Origin: Solirubrobacterales bacterium
GTDB lineage: Bacteria > Actinomycetota > Thermoleophilia > Solirubrobacterales > 70-9
Direction of reading: 5' to 3'
Assembly: GCA_030152805.1 (NCBI GenBank)
Contig: JASLIG010000083.1
Span: 1-37,836 of the forward strand
Length of the DNA: 37,836 bases
The notes under the pieces were generated by a model, which had not been told where the DNA came from, did not search any database, and saw nothing but the letters and a program-made list of their open reading frames with translations. Shown here piece after piece: positions 37,225 through 37,836 of this stretch (the first letter of the stretch is position 1; each line of letters starts with the position of its first letter). The position numbers and the translations under genes are program-made.

Positions 37225-37836
37225 TTGGCCGCCGATGCAAAGACGAGCGCGGGACCTGACCCGCTGGCGCCTTTCACCCCCGCCGTAAGGCGCTGGTTCG
37301 AGGCTTCCTTTGAGGGGCCGACCCCGGCGCAGGTGGGCGGCTGGGAGGCGATCTCCAGCGGCGCCAACGCGCTGATTTGCGCCCCCACTGGCTCGGGCAA
37401 GACGCTCGCCAGCTTCCTCTGGGGCATCGACCGGCTCTCACGCGAGCCCGAGCTCGGTCAGGGCGTGCGCCTCGTCTACGTATCGCCGCTGAAGGCGCTC
37501 TCCTATGACATCGAGCGCAACCTGCGGGCGCCGCTGCGGGGGATCGGCGCCGACATCTCAGTCGGCCTGCGCACCGGCGACACGCCGCAGAAAGAGCGCC
37601 AGGCGATGCGCAAAAAGCCGCCGGACATCCTGATCACGACGCCCGAGTCGCTCTACCTGATGCTCTCCTCGGGCGCCCGCGAGATCCTCACCACGACCGA
37701 GGCGGTGATCGTCGACGAGATTCATGCCGTGGCCCAGAGCAAGCGGGGGTCACATCTTGCTTTGACCCTGGAGAGACTCGAGCATCTCGTAAGGGAGTCG
37801 GGGGAGGGGTCTCCGGAGCCTCCCCGCTGTTGCTCC
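37225..37836 (+). CDS. lhr: Lhr-type ATP-dependent helicase, N-terminal fragment (runs off window)
   Basis: First 204 codons of a superfamily 2 DEAD/DEAH helicase. FTPAVRRWFEASFEGPTPAQ (Q-motif-like), Walker A APTGSGKTLASFLW, motif Ia VYVSPLKALSYDIERNL, motif Ib TTPESLYLMLSSG, and motif II VDEIHAVAQSKRGSHLALTL are all Lhr-like. Lhr proteins are large (often about 1500 aa) 3'-5' helicases tied to DNA repair. TTG 37225 is the only plausible start codon in frame (GGTGGG directly before it). The last 17 residues before the window edge (ESGEGSPEPPRCCS region) do not look like the usual continuation and coincide with a palindrome. Confidence 0.88.
   Translation, partial: MAADAKTSAGPDPLAPFTPAVRRWFEASFEGPTPAQVGGWEAISSGANALICAPTGSGKTLASFLWGIDRLSREPELGQGVRLVYVSPLKALSYDIERNLRAPLRGIGADISVGLRTGDTPQKERQAMRKKPPDILITTPESLYLMLSSGAREILTTTEAVIVDEIHAVAQSKRGSHLALTLERLEHLVRESGEGSPEPPRCCS
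37801..37825. repeat. Palindromic GC-rich element inside the helicase gene at the window edge
   Basis: GGGGAGG (37801-37807) pairs perfectly with CCTCCCC (37819-37825), and the interior contains the palindrome CTCCGGAG (37811-37818). It is in the helicase reading frame, where the encoded Gly-Ser-Pro-Glu-Pro-rich stretch departs from the expected sequence. It could be a small inserted palindromic repeat unit or a natural linker. Only one copy is visible. Confidence 0.35.

Noticed and set aside
1..37836. tRNA, rRNA, CRISPR array, riboswitch or insertion sequence
   Set aside because: None recognised on reading; intergenic gaps are all under about 200 bp and contain only the short symmetric elements listed.

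Overview
The window is high-GC DNA (about 60-70% GC in the stretches I sampled) with dense genes, GTG/TTG starts and many 1-4 bp gene overlaps. The gene content (a fused PafB-PafC WYL regulator, an Lhr-type helicase, DUF1906 and secreted glycosidase-like proteins, VapBC-type modules) fits a high-GC actinobacterium. My best guess is a Thermoleophilia/Solirubrobacterales-like lineage. That placement is inferred from general resemblance, not from a marker gene.

Layout. Positions 1-10.8 kb are mixed chromosomal genes: pafBC fusion, metallo-beta-lactamase-fold hydrolase, penicillin-acylase-family hydrolase, secreted DUF1906 protein, a divergent DJ-1/PfpI enzyme and GlxA-like regulator pair, a Phd/PIN toxin-antitoxin pair, a flavin-binding PPOX-fold protein and a secreted glycoside hydrolase. 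Positions 10.8-35.4 kb are one large surface-polysaccharide locus in several blocks. (a) A minus-strand operon at 15.9-10.8 kb carries a Wzx-type flippase, a methyltransferase, two paratose/tyvelose-epimerase-like SDRs and a DPM-like GT2. (b) A lone plus-strand FkbM methyltransferase sits at 15.9-16.7 kb. (c) A tightly overlapped minus-strand operon at 26.8-16.7 kb carries four GT2 enzymes, a Wzy-like polymerase with an unusual extracytoplasmic domain, a second Wzx, an FkbM methyltransferase, gmd and GDP-L-fucose synthase. (d) A plus-strand rmlA-rmlD-rmlB-rmlC operon at 26.8-30.3 kb is followed by a vapBC module. (e) A minus-strand block at 35.4-31.1 kb carries an O-antigen-ligase/polymerase with TPRs, a WbaP-type priming glycosylphosphotransferase and a rhamnosyltransferase-like GT2. 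Positions 35.4-37.1 kb hold a secreted low-complexity membrane-anchored protein and a second glycoside hydrolase, paralogous to the one at 9.6 kb. The window ends inside an lhr-type helicase gene.

How it fits together. dTDP-L-rhamnose (RmlABCD) and GDP-L-fucose (Gmd, Fcl) supply sugars. A WbaP-type enzyme primes undecaprenyl phosphate, GT2 enzymes extend the repeat unit, FkbM and class I methyltransferases may cap or decorate it, two Wzx proteins could flip it and two Wzy/WaaL-like proteins could polymerise or ligate it. The two paralogous secreted hydrolases bracketing the locus recall PslG-type hydrolases of exopolysaccharide clusters.

The less ordinary signals are: an apparently missing canonical start in the second flippase (ATAA where neighbouring genes have ATGA); a polymerase fused to an FG-GAP-like outer domain; a 13-codon micro-ORF in frame with rmlD and separated from it only by TAG; perfect palindromes at gene starts; and a nested stem-loop before the helicase gene. 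No intergenic gap exceeds about 200 bp. I saw no rRNA, tRNA, CRISPR array or transposase.
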